Both the position numbers and the translations under genes were made by a program. A DNA stretch of 64,000 bases from Mesostigma viride (taxonomy: Eukaryota; Streptophyta; Mesostigmatophyceae; Mesostigmatales; Mesostigmataceae). This document shows positions 39,925 through 47,850 of this stretch, in pieces (positions within the stretch are counted from its first letter, which is position 1; each line of letters starts with the position of its first letter). The stretch covers positions 62,001 to 126,000 of the forward strand of contig RPFO01000766.1 in the NCBI GenBank assembly GCA_009746045.1. The letters run 5' to 3'. Below the pieces are notes generated by a model. The model did not search any database. It worked only from the letters and a program-made list of their open reading frames with translations, and had not been told where the DNA came from.

Positions 39925-40296
39925 ATGATCGCGCGACGAGTGCTAGCCGACGACCCCGAGGAAAAGCTCCGCCGCTGGCTGCGAGCCGGGCGCCGCATCC
40001 GACAGGACCTCGCCATCGTCTTCTCGCAGCCGACGAAGAAGTGGAGCGCCAGCTTCTGGGACGCGCGGGCCAGCTACCAAGGGGTCATACGCGTGCTGCC
40101 CCTGCCCCTGGGCCCGACAGAGATACCGAGGGGCGTGGGCCAGGGAGGGGGGAGCACCGTGCAGCGACTCCTGGGCGCCATGAGGCGTGTGGCGCCCGCC
40201 TCCGCCAGGGACCTCCTCGGCGCGCTGCACCAGACCAGGCTCGACAAGGCACTCGACTCCGCGGCCGAGCAGCGGGCCTACTGGGGCATCGTCTAG
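39925..40296 (+). CDS. palindrome protein P2, right-arm copy
   Basis: 123 residues from the ATG at 39925, which directly follows a splice-acceptor-like GCATCACAG. It shares with P1 the order helix (KLRRWLRAGRR), strand (LAIVFSQPTKKW), loop, then helix (STVQRLLGAMRRVA), and ends HQTRLDKALDSAAEQRAYWG. It is either a separate gene or the second exon of P1. Function unknown. Being carried in both arms suggests a role tied to the terminal region, such as a DNA- or end-binding protein, but nothing in the sequence proves it. Confidence 0.55.
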   Translation: MIARRVLADDPEEKLRRWLRAGRRIRQDLAIVFSQPTKKWSASFWDARASYQGVIRVLPLPLGPTEIPRGVGQGGGSTVQRLLGAMRRVAPASARDLLGALHQTRLDKALDSAAEQRAYWGIV

Positions 40297-40304
40297 GGGA
40301 CCGT

Positions 40305-40820
40305 GAAGAGAAGCTTATCCAAGGGGAGAGAAGTCTATCACGCTCGAGAGGCGCCAACCCCGGGAGAGGGGGCGGCGGGCTTTAGGGGGGTTAGAAGGTT
40401 ATCCATGTTCGGGGGGCGGGAACGCGGGGGCGGGGGCGGGGGGATCCCTCGGTGCCTCTCCCGCATCTGGCGGGGGGTCGCGGTGGATAGGATACTCTTG
40501 ATAGACTTCTTTTTTACCGGGCGCCGGCCACAACTGTCCATATATACCCACCCTTGATACATCACCCATTGATACAATTTTGTAATTTTTCATAGCCATA
40601 AAATAGATTGTCTTTTTGGTCAAAAAAGAAGTATATCAAGTATATCCTATCCAAACTCGACCATCGAGAAGGGCGGGAGAGGGAGGGAACAAAATTGGCA
40701 CACCCTCTCCAGCCATCGCCGGGGGGGAGGGGTGATAAGCTTTGAACCGGGACTTTTGGACGCCGACGCCCGAGCAGGGGCTCGCGGGGGGGAAGGTGAT
40801 AAACTTCTCCCAAAAAGGCT
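40305..40820. promoter_or_regulatory. iterated GAAGNTTATC-like motifs in the palindrome arm
   Basis: Within 500 bp of the right arm the motif GAAGNTTATC or a close variant occurs at about 40311, 40331 and 40393 (plus), 40501 (minus, part of AAGAAGTCTATCAAGAG), 40628 (plus, AAGAAGTATATCAAGTATAT), 40738 and 40802 (minus). Two of the copies extend to TATCCTATCC and face each other across about 100 bp. Mirror copies are in the left arm. This arrangement suggests binding sites, for example an origin, promoter or end-resolution site. The function is inferred. Confidence 0.4.
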
Positions 40821-41017
40821 GTACTTCTCTTTCAAAGTGGGGCGCCCGCACACAGAGACGCTCAGACACTCTCAGGGGCTGCCCAGGGTCCCAGGGGAGT
40901 ACGGCAGGGTGCGCCGGCCGTACACCCTGGAGTACGGACAGGGTGTGTCAGGAACTGGACACGTGGCGCGACCTGCTCGGGCCCCTGCCAGCCCCGGGCG
41001 CGCTCTGACAAAGGGTG

Positions 41018-41124
41018 GGGGCGAGGGGTCGGTCACGAAGTTTCTAGGGACGCGTTAGAAGTGCTTTTACCGTGGTTACAACACTTCTAAAGCGTCCCTA
41101 GAAACTTCGTGACTGACCCCCGCG
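41018..41124. repeat. long imperfect hairpin at the outer end of the right arm
   Basis: The arm end (GTCACGAAGTTTCTAGGGAC, then TTAGAAGTG) is followed after an 18-base loop by its reverse complement (CACTTCTAA, then GTCCCTAGAAACTTCGTGAC). The stem exceeds 40 bp with few mismatches. A related hairpin without the outermost part occurs at 54331-54380. It may be a terminator, a resolution site or a recombination site. Confidence 0.85.
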
Positions 41125-41898
41125 TTCCTGCCTGTTCAGTGCGTGATAGTGTGTGATAGTGTGTGGTAGTGTGTGGTAGTGTGAGTGTGTGCCTTTAAAT
41201 TTTTTTCGTGGTGTGGTGTGGTGCGTGTGTGTGTGGTGGGTGTTTGGGTGTGTGAGTGTGTGTCATAGTGAGTGTGAGTGTGTGTGAGTGTGTGTCAGTG
41301 TGTGGGTGTCGTGTGTCAGTGTGCGACAGTGTGTGGGTGGCGTGTGGCAGTGTGTGTGTGGGGGGTGGGAGGGGTGTGTGGCGTGTGGCAGTGTGTGGGT
41401 GGCGTGTGCCAGTGTGGGGTGGGTGGTGGGGGGTGGGTGACAGTGTGTGGGTGGCGTGTGCCAGTGTGGGGCGTGTGCCAGCGTGTGGGGGGGTGGGGGG
41501 GGAGGGGGAGGTGTGTAAGTGCGTTCGGCGTGTCTTCTTTTTCTCGCGCTCGGTGCGTGAGGGTCGGCATGAGAGTATCGCCTGTTTCCGTCGTGGCGGT
41601 GCGGCCGGGGCCGGGGCCGGCCCCGGCCCCGGGACTGGAACAGGTCACTCTGTTGTTATCACTAAATAAGGATTATATGTGTCAAGTATATACTTCTTTT
41701 AAGAGTTCCAATTTATGGCTATGAAAAATCCATTGCATCCACTACACAATGCACATAAGATATGTTGAATTAATTTTATTATTCACAAATGATCAGCATG
41801 CAAAAGTTTCAAACAGGTCAAAATAAGTCCTAACCTCAAACCTAAGTACACGAGTGCCACGTCCAATAACAATCACACCACACTTGATCTTCCCCCCT
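41125..41898. other. GT-rich low-complexity DNA and promoter-like end
   Basis: 41140-41520 is dominated by GTGTGTG, GTGGGTG and GGGGTG and has no gene; open frames here are compositional. A GC-rich hairpin (GGGGCCGGGGCCGGCCCCGG) lies near 41607. At about 41684-41731 the sequence ATATACTTCTTTT followed by TTTATGGCTATGAAAAAT repeats a pair of motifs found in both palindrome arms (near 36592-36660 and 40577-40645), the only such copy outside the arms. Confidence 0.6.
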
Positions 41899-43176
41899 TC
41901 AGTAGAAGAGGCGGTGTGCCAGAACAATCGGCCAGTCGGTCACGGTGATACTGGACTTCACCCAGAGCTCGATGAGATTGCCGATGGCCGCCCTGGTAAT
42001 CACGCTGGAGGGGGGTGCATTCACAGAAAGAGGAGGTACGCGAGGGTCCTGTGTTGATCTGTAAACGATCCTCTTAACGCCCTTCATCTCGAACACGGCC
42101 CCCTCGGCCGTGGTGTGACGAGCAAACAATACTGGGCCAGGGCCGTCCTCAGCGTGCACGAATACTTCTGAGTTGGTCATGCAGAAGTGACCGGCTCCCA
42201 CGTAGAGGACATGCGGCACAGAAGGGAAGCAACCGCAGGGGAAGAATGGGCTGACATGGTGTTGGCCGTAGAGCACCAGCCTTGGGTACTCCCTCACAAG
42301 CCCGGGGGGCATCCTAACCCCAAGGGTTAAAAACAACGCCTTGGCGGAGTCGTGCCCGGCCAAGATGGTGGTGGTGGGGGGTACGTCAAAGGAAATATGC
42401 TGATTGGTACGCACCCTCATACCAACTGGCTGCGGAATACGACCAAAGGGTGCGTTGCATTCCCGTACGACGGCTGCGAATGGAGGCCCCAGAGCCACTG
42501 ATCCCGCTCCCATGAACCCTATTGTTACAGGGTGGTCAGGCACGCCCTCACGACGCAGGGCTGCCAGGGTCGAACGGGGAATGGGAACAAATGGAACTGA
42601 GAATAAGGGATGCAAGAACTCCGGTGACACGTACACCATGAGGAGTTTACAAGCATACTGGAAGCGCAAGGCATGCAGGCGTGCCAGCGCACACAGGACG
42701 GGGTACATGACAAACGTGCAGTCCCCTGTCCTGGTGCTCCAGTAAGTAGCCCCCTCCAGCATAATACAATCAAGCCCTGGGCATTTCAAAAGGAATACAT
42801 CCAAGGCATCCCATGAAACAAGGTGTGGCCTGAGGCCATATTTTTTATCAACCACTGCCCTATCTGGGCGATGGGTGTTTGGGTCGTACACACAGACCCG
42901 AATGGCTGTGGCGCCCGAAAACAAGAACGGCTGCCGGACACCTCGAAAATATGAGTGTACAAGTGTGTCCGCGCCTGCTTTCATTCTTGCATGCTCGTCG
43001 CGGTATACCTCCCACAAGTTCGCCCACGACTCGTGCGAGCATGCCAGCAAGCGCGTGGCAGCCTCGTAAGGTGCTTTCTTGCACACTAGACGCAGCGTGT
43101 CCCAGGGCAATCCGCCACCACCGGCGCTATATGAAGGGGTCGCGCGCACCCGGCTAGATTCAGCCAACTGCGCCAT
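41899..43176 (-). CDS. F-box-like N-terminus, unrecognised body
   Basis: About 425 residues from the Met beginning MAQLAESSRVRATP; a TTG 26 codons upstream is less likely. Near the start, LPWDTLRLVCKKAPYEAATR followed by SHESWANLWEV resembles the degenerate F-box/leucine-rich opening seen in many giant-virus proteins, which recruits SCF ubiquitin ligases. The rest is a large globular region with alternating hydrophobic strands (LDCIMLEGATYW, HPVTIGFMGAGSVALG, RLVLYGQHHVSPFFPCG) of unknown fold. It is the first gene of the viral block and is transcribed toward the palindrome. Confident as a gene, uncertain as to F-box. Confidence 0.6.
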   Translation of the reverse strand: MAQLAESSRVRATPSYSAGGGGLPWDTLRLVCKKAPYEAATRLLACSHESWANLWEVYRDEHARMKAGADTLVHSYFRGVRQPFLFSGATAIRVCVYDPNTHRPDRAVVDKKYGLRPHLVSWDALDVFLLKCPGLDCIMLEGATYWSTRTGDCTFVMYPVLCALARLHALRFQYACKLLMVYVSPEFLHPLFSVPFVPIPRSTLAALRREGVPDHPVTIGFMGAGSVALGPPFAAVVRECNAPFGRIPQPVGMRVRTNQHISFDVPPTTTILAGHDSAKALFLTLGVRMPPGLVREYPRLVLYGQHHVSPFFPCGCFPSVPHVLYVGAGHFCMTNSEVFVHAEDGPGPVLFARHTTAEGAVFEMKGVKRIVYRSTQDPRVPPLSVNAPPSSVITRAAIGNLIELWVKSSITVTDWPIVLAHRLFY

Positions 43177-43497
43177 GTCCGCGAGACAAATCGAATCAGT
43201 GAAAGCTGATCTGAGAACCAAAAGGCTCCAGCAGCCCTGAGAACCAATATCCAATTTGCTAGAACCAAACCGCTATCCGGCAGGTAATTACGATTACGCT
43301 TATCGCCAGCAAGAAATTCCGGGGCCGCCTGTTTCCGAGAGCAACAAGTATTCCTGGCAGAGAGCTAAACGAAGTTATAAAGCATTCCCAACTGAAAAAC
43401 ACTCACAGCAGCGCATCCAGGTAATATTCGAGCATTGCTTCGAGGCTACGTTGTCACCTCGAAGGATTTATGACCTTGCGACCGGTGGCCCGGCACC

Positions 43498-43734
43498 ATG
43501 GGATGTTTTGGGGGCGCCACGTTGACCGCGCACGTCTCGAGGGTACTTGGCTCATGTATAACCTTCCAGTACATGGGGGGCGATTTCCCGCGCATGCCGG
43601 GACGCATGCAGGTTTACAGTGCGCTAGAGGATATATACGACAATTTCCAACGGTTTTACACCTTATGTGGGTATTGGATAGAGGGGAGCCGCTTCCGGCT
43701 GGGTCGCGACGACGCTGCCCTCCCGATATTCTAG
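43498..43734 (+). CDS. small hypothetical protein, 78 aa
   Basis: ATG at 43498. The product has plausible mixed composition (TAHVSRVLGSCITFQYMG, SALEDIYDNFQRFYTLCGYW). It is followed directly by a tRNA-like sequence. No homology recognised; it could be chance. Confidence 0.3.
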   Translation: MGCFGGATLTAHVSRVLGSCITFQYMGGDFPRMPGRMQVYSALEDIYDNFQRFYTLCGYWIEGSRFRLGRDDAALPIF

Positions 43735-43735
43735 G

Positions 43736-43790
43736 TGCAGGCCTGAAGGTCCGGGTTCGAACCCCACTGCCGGCATAATTTTTTCCCAAC
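43736..43790 (+). other. tRNA-like 3' half (pseudo-tRNA or SINE head)
   Basis: A T-arm-like GGGTTCGAACCCC is followed by a T-run. The T-stem pairs only three bases and no matching acceptor or D-arm was found, so this is not a functional tRNA. A second such sequence on the opposite strand converges on it from 43838-43905. Confidence 0.35.
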
Positions 43791-43837
43791 AAATCCACAA
43801 TTAATTCTGGCATCTGTCTCCAGGAGGGACTTAGGGC

Positions 43838-43905
43838 AAAAAAGCCGGGACCGCGGGGAATTGAACCTGAGATTCCTGGATCTATGCGCTATAGGCTGTA
43901 ATGTA
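43838..43905 (-). other. tRNA-like 3' half, minus strand
   Basis: On the minus strand, a short hairpin resembling a class-II variable arm is followed by CAGGTTCAATTCCCCG (T-arm-like) and CGGTCCCGGCTTTTTT, which ends in a Pol III terminator-like T-run. A matching 5' acceptor strand was not seen, so a pseudo-tRNA or SINE is more likely than a gene. Confidence 0.35.
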
Positions 43906-44084
43906 CTCATATTCTGTTGTATTGTATTGGATATTTCTGCACTTAACATACACTGGGCTCCGTATCCGGGAACTGCCGCAGTCCGCGCCGTGTACCGGGA
44001 CTATTTCACTTCTGGCGCCGTCACCTGGACCATTCAGTCTATTATTCTTTTCATGTGATTGTACTACAGCAGAAAGGTAATGCA

Positions 44085-44132
44085 CGTTTTTGCCAAGAAA
44101 CGTTTCGCCAAGAACGTTTTTGCCAAGGTTGA
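44085..44132. repeat. short tandem repeat upstream of viral paralog pair
   Basis: Three imperfect copies of ACGTTTTTGCCAAG (one with TTTCGCCAAG), about 140 bp before the start codon at 44271. It could be a promoter element or a chance repeat. Confidence 0.5.
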
Positions 44133-44270
44133 CAAAAATGCAGGTCCACGAATCCACGAACCATTTATATGGCATCGCTAGCCCGCGCTGAAATGGATCT
44201 GTCGAATAACTAAAATCTTCGTTCAACACCGAGCAAAATTTCGAGAATCTGGGGCCCTCCAAGCGCCAAT

Positions 44271-45242
44271 ATGTTGTTGGGGGGGGACCCGTCTGACGAC
44301 AGCGTGCCCGCCAGGCTGCTTCAACAGCTCGCGTCACCTACTATCGACTGCTCGTACTTGTCCATGGCTCATAGATTCAGGTTAGCGGAGCTCGATGTCG
44401 ACTTTCCGCCACCAAACATCAACTACGAGCTTCTGGAGCGCCTACAAAAACACAACCCCGATGGCTTTTCTACGTCGACCATTGCAGACACTTTAGATAA
44501 GATACGTGTGACGGGGCCCGTTCCCTCGGCTGAGGTTCTCGCACCAAGCGTAGAGACAGCGGACGGAGAGGTCGCGACTCTATATACAGACGGCCATGCA
44601 GAGGACCTCAGGAGTTATTTGTGGCTAAAGACAAGACCCGAACTTGACATCGATGTTCGTGAAGGTGTCCGATTGACGACGCAATTGTTTAACTCGAAGG
44701 GTCGAACGCCGTTTCACACGTTCACGAACGAGATCAAGAAGTTCATCATCGACGACATCATCGCATTCAACCAAAAACGCCAGGAGGTGCTCGACATCAT
44801 CGAGAACTGGTGGATGCGTCAGGGGGCATACGAGTACGTGAACGCGCTGGGCGCGGATGGAACTGACAAACCGCGCCACAAGTTCTTCTCCGACCTCGCA
44901 CTAGCAGAGTATCAGTTGACCGGTGATGTAAAGTGTCCCAATGGCAATGGAGGGGTTTGGTATGAGTATGACCCCGCAAAGAGGGCTGCATACGGAAACA
45001 AGATGCCTAAGATTGTTCCGCGGTACGTCGACATCGGTGGTGGGCAGATGGCCGTCAACCCGAATGCCCGGTTCCAGCTCTGCACGCCTTTGCGTGGGGA
45101 GACCAGCTACGCCCCCCCAAGCGGCATGCCGGCGTTTGAGGATTCGGGCATGCCGACGGGGGTGCACTATCTGGCCGCGCGGAGGTACAGGCACAAGGGA
45201 TCCAGGGTGGCGCAGAAAAGGGTAGTCCGACGAAGGCGTTAA
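44271..45242 (+). CDS. viral paralog pair member 1, arginine-rich tail
   Basis: 323 residues. The last 150 residues are paralogous to the next gene. Shared elements are NWWMRQGAYEYV / AWWRRQSAYDLV, KFFSDL / QFFADL, a KCP-GxG motif, YEYDP / FEYDP, GNKMPK / GGKMPK, NPNARFQLC / NPNAQFVMC, and a C-terminus of GVHY, a Tyr/Arg segment and four arginines. The arginine-rich end suggests nucleic acid or membrane contact in a virion protein (inference). Only 27 bp separate it from the next gene, so co-expression is likely. Family not recognised; no enzyme motif is visible. The start lies before a G-run and could also be the Met of MAHRFRLAELD. Confidence 0.7.
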   Translation: MLLGGDPSDDSVPARLLQQLASPTIDCSYLSMAHRFRLAELDVDFPPPNINYELLERLQKHNPDGFSTSTIADTLDKIRVTGPVPSAEVLAPSVETADGEVATLYTDGHAEDLRSYLWLKTRPELDIDVREGVRLTTQLFNSKGRTPFHTFTNEIKKFIIDDIIAFNQKRQEVLDIIENWWMRQGAYEYVNALGADGTDKPRHKFFSDLALAEYQLTGDVKCPNGNGGVWYEYDPAKRAAYGNKMPKIVPRYVDIGGGQMAVNPNARFQLCTPLRGETSYAPPSGMPAFEDSGMPTGVHYLAARRYRHKGSRVAQKRVVRRRR

Positions 45243-45269
45243 AAATATATCTAGCTGGTACTATAGAAC

Positions 45270-46745
45270 ATGACGCTGTATCCGTTTCGATCGATCGTCG
45301 AGACCCCTACTCAGAGAACACCCGAAGACCAGAAACGCGTTTACGAGTTGGCGCAGAAGGTGTTTACGCCATACGAGATGAAGAGGCTGACAACATACGT
45401 CCCGGGCATCAAGTTCACAATCGAGGAGGCTCCGATTTACAAAAGAAACATTACAGAAGAGTTTCCAAAAGATGCTCTGGACCAGCGGTCTCTCCAACAC
45501 AAACTCCGGTTGTTTGTTTCAATCCTTTACGTGTACGATATCCTTCTGGCCCTATTGCGCGACCTTCGCAGGCGTGTACAACATGCAACTGACTATGACG
45601 TGCGTGAGACCGATCGAAAGGAGATGGCCAAGCTGGTAAACGTGTTGCGCGGATTCGTCGCTGTCGAACTCCCGGATATTGGAGGCAACCCCGCAATCGA
45701 GAATAATTACCTTTCTCACGTGTACATGTCCAGGATCCCCGATACTGTGATGTCAGACATCGCAAGTAAAGGGATGCAGGAGTGGGGCACGTTTTTTGCA
45801 GCGCTCACAGCGGATAACTCGCACGCCATTCCTGCTACAGTGGCCCCATACGTAAGCCGGGCGAGCAAGATCCGCGTTTTTCCGTTACAACCAGGTAGCA
45901 CGCCGTTGACGTCGCTCCTTGTGTTGGGGGACGTAGCAGCTGACACCGATCCCTCCCAACTGATCCTTATGCTAAACAGCCCGACTTTCAACCCCGATAG
46001 ATTTTCCATCCATCACAGAGATCGCATTACAGATATGCTGGAAGAAGGTCAAGCCAACTATCGAGAAAATTATGGGTACATCGCTCGATTGCAAAAGCTC
46101 GCATATGACATCTTCACCAATGCTGATTATGCTGGAACTATTTATGGGATCACAACATATGATGAGCCTGACGCCTATTCAACAATCGCGAATGGTGATG
46201 GATCGATGAATGTCCCGAACATACTCCATAAGCACCTAAAGGACGACGTTCTCAACTGCAACCGCATGAGAAGGTACCTGCTTGATCAGATCGCCGCATG
46301 GTGGCGGCGACAGAGCGCGTATGATCTGGTCACTGGCGTGGAGGTCGACGGTGCCCCCAAGAGCCGTGGCCAGTTCTTCGCCGACCTGACAGCAGCCGAC
46401 GCCAGACTGCTTGGACACCCCTCCAAGTGCCCAGAGGGCTCGGGTAATATCTACTTTGAGTACGACCCATCCGAAAAACACCGTCACGGCGGCAAGATGC
46501 CTAAGCAGGTCGAGCCGTACACCAAGGACGATGCGGGCAACCTGGTCCAGAACCCGAACGCTCAGTTCGTCATGTGCGCGCCACTGAAGGGGGCGTCGCC
46601 GTACGCCCAGGGGGGGCACCTTGCCGAACCTCTCATGGGAGGACACCGCGGGGCCGGTGGGCGTGCATTATATGGGGTCGCGGAGGTATAGGAGGAAGGG
46701 CGCGGGACACGGTACGCGACAACGCGTGGTGAGGAGGAGGCGCTA
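45270..46745 (+). CDS. viral paralog pair member 2, with C-terminal frameshift
   Basis: Open to 46691 as 473 residues, but the paralogous arginine-rich C-terminus (GVHYMGSRRYRRKG, ending VVRRRR) continues in another frame to a stop at 46745. The switch maps to a seven-G run at 46610-46616, where six Gs would restore the frame. The N-terminal 320 residues are unique relative to the shorter paralog and are mostly helical (EDQKRVYELAQKVF, DILLALLRDLRRRVQ). The shared C-terminal module argues that both proteins bind the same partner. The shift is either a real mutation or a homopolymer sequencing error. Confidence 0.7.
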
Positions 46746-46759
46746 ATCGTCCGCGGACA

Positions 46760-47269
46760 ATGACGACGACGAGTAAGCGTTATGCCGACGAGCTGGACGC
46801 TGCCAGAAGGAGGGTGGACGCGCGGTGGGCCAGGATGTGCGCGCGCCAAGAAGCGCGCAATCCGTATCCCTTCCGGATCTCATTCAACCGGGAATACATG
46901 GAGTCATGCCCCTCGTACAGAGGTAAGACGCCGCTGACCGCCGAGGAGTTAGCGGTGGTGCAGTCAGGCGATGTGTCTCCGCTGACGAGATGGAGCGCGG
47001 CCGCGTTACCCGCGGACGGATGGGTGTCCTGCATCCTGTGCGACGGCTTGATGCCCTCGCAGAAGGTGGAGCTGACTCTGCGTGTACCTACAGGGTTCGC
47101 GTTCTACCACGCCGACTGTTTCGACAGTTCGGTGCATCGACGCCTCGACACCCGCTTGCCTTGTCGCGACCGGGAGGCAAGCGAAGAGGAGGGCGACAAG
47201 GATGAGGACGAGGTGATCCCGAGCCAGGTTCAGTGGGACCTGGACAAGCCGGACGGGGGCGAGTACTGA
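46760..47269 (+). CDS. small zinc-finger-like viral protein
   Basis: 169 residues. The central part has Cys-x2-Cys (CILC) and, 22 residues later, His-x2-Cys (YHADCF), a layout compatible with a single treble-clef or PARP-type zinc site. The tail is acidic (EEEGDKDEDE). It is helical and basic at the N-terminus. It lies 15 bp downstream of the preceding coding region and in the same direction. A DNA- or protein-binding role is likely, but the family is not assigned. Confidence 0.6.
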   Translation: MTTTSKRYADELDAARRRVDARWARMCARQEARNPYPFRISFNREYMESCPSYRGKTPLTAEELAVVQSGDVSPLTRWSAAALPADGWVSCILCDGLMPSQKVELTLRVPTGFAFYHADCFDSSVHRRLDTRLPCRDREASEEEGDKDEDEVIPSQVQWDLDKPDGGEY

Positions 47270-47320
47270 ACGCGTTCAGACCTGGGGAATTTTGTGCGAG
47301 TGTAGTACAAAGCAGCGCAG

Positions 47321-47797
47321 ATGGAAGACCTGACGGGTCTCGCACGACGCCTCCGACAGAGCGCTGGCAATGTACAGCAGAGCGCGATCGTCGACGCCCC
47401 CGGGCCGGATATCGCCGTGTCCGCCCCCCCGGCCCCAACGTCCTTGCGGTCTCGAGTCTACAGGCCGCCCCCGTCGCCGGCGATCGCTAGGGGGGTGTCC
47501 CCCGGCCCGTCGGAGATGTCTATCCGACAGCGGTCTCCGTCCCCGCGACCCTCCCCTCCTGCCCGCGTGCTACCTCCTCCCGCGCCCCCCCCCCTGGTGC
47601 GGAGGCCTGGCGGGCTCGTGGTTCCCGCCATCTTCGGCGTAGGGGCGGCGATCGGCACCATCCACTTCGGGGCGGCTGCCTTCCCGAACCTGTTCAAAGG
47701 GCGGGACGGCAAGGTGGACCGCAACAAGGTGAACGTGGGCGGCATCGTGGCAGGCGCGCTCGTGTTTTTGATAGCTCGGTACATGCTATCAAGCTAG
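47321..47797 (+). CDS. proline-rich membrane protein, candidate virion membrane component
   Basis: 158 residues. The first 95 are Pro/Ser/Arg-rich and disordered. Then come two hydrophobic segments (VVPAIFGVGAAIGTIHFGAA and VGGIVAGALVFLIARYML) separated by a charged loop, with the protein ending at the second helix. Small two-helix proteins of this kind are common inner-membrane components of NCLDV virions. No family recognised. Confidence 0.6.
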   Translation: MEDLTGLARRLRQSAGNVQQSAIVDAPGPDIAVSAPPAPTSLRSRVYRPPPSPAIARGVSPGPSEMSIRQRSPSPRPSPPARVLPPPAPPPLVRRPGGLVVPAIFGVGAAIGTIHFGAAAFPNLFKGRDGKVDRNKVNVGGIVAGALVFLIARYMLSS

Positions 47798-47850
47798 GCG
47801 GTTTCGCTTACAGCGGGGTGATTAATTTCACGACAGGAGTAGAACAGACG

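Larger units (their letters stand above)
36189..41047. repeat. 4.86-kb palindrome (two inverted arms, no spacer)
   Basis: Arms 36189-38618 and 38619-41047 are reverse complements. The centre is GTAAATGCGCATTTAC with the dyad axis between 38618 and 38619. Around the centre, position i pairs with 77237 minus i. The outer parts are offset by one or two bases because of single-base indels near 37031, in a C-run near 36447, and near 36320. No other differences were noticed. Left and right flanks are unrelated to each other. The right arm ends in a further hairpin (41018-41124) and leads into the viral block. It may represent a viral terminal inverted repeat captured head-to-head, a hairpin telomere replication product, or an assembly fold-back. 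Confidence 0.93.

Noticed and set aside
41256..41724. Val/Cys/Gly-rich frames
   Set aside because: Artefacts of GT-rich low-complexity DNA.
43736..43905. Functional tRNA genes
   Set aside because: T-arms are recognisable but the T-stem is short and acceptor and D-arms do not pair, so I list them only as tRNA-like relics.
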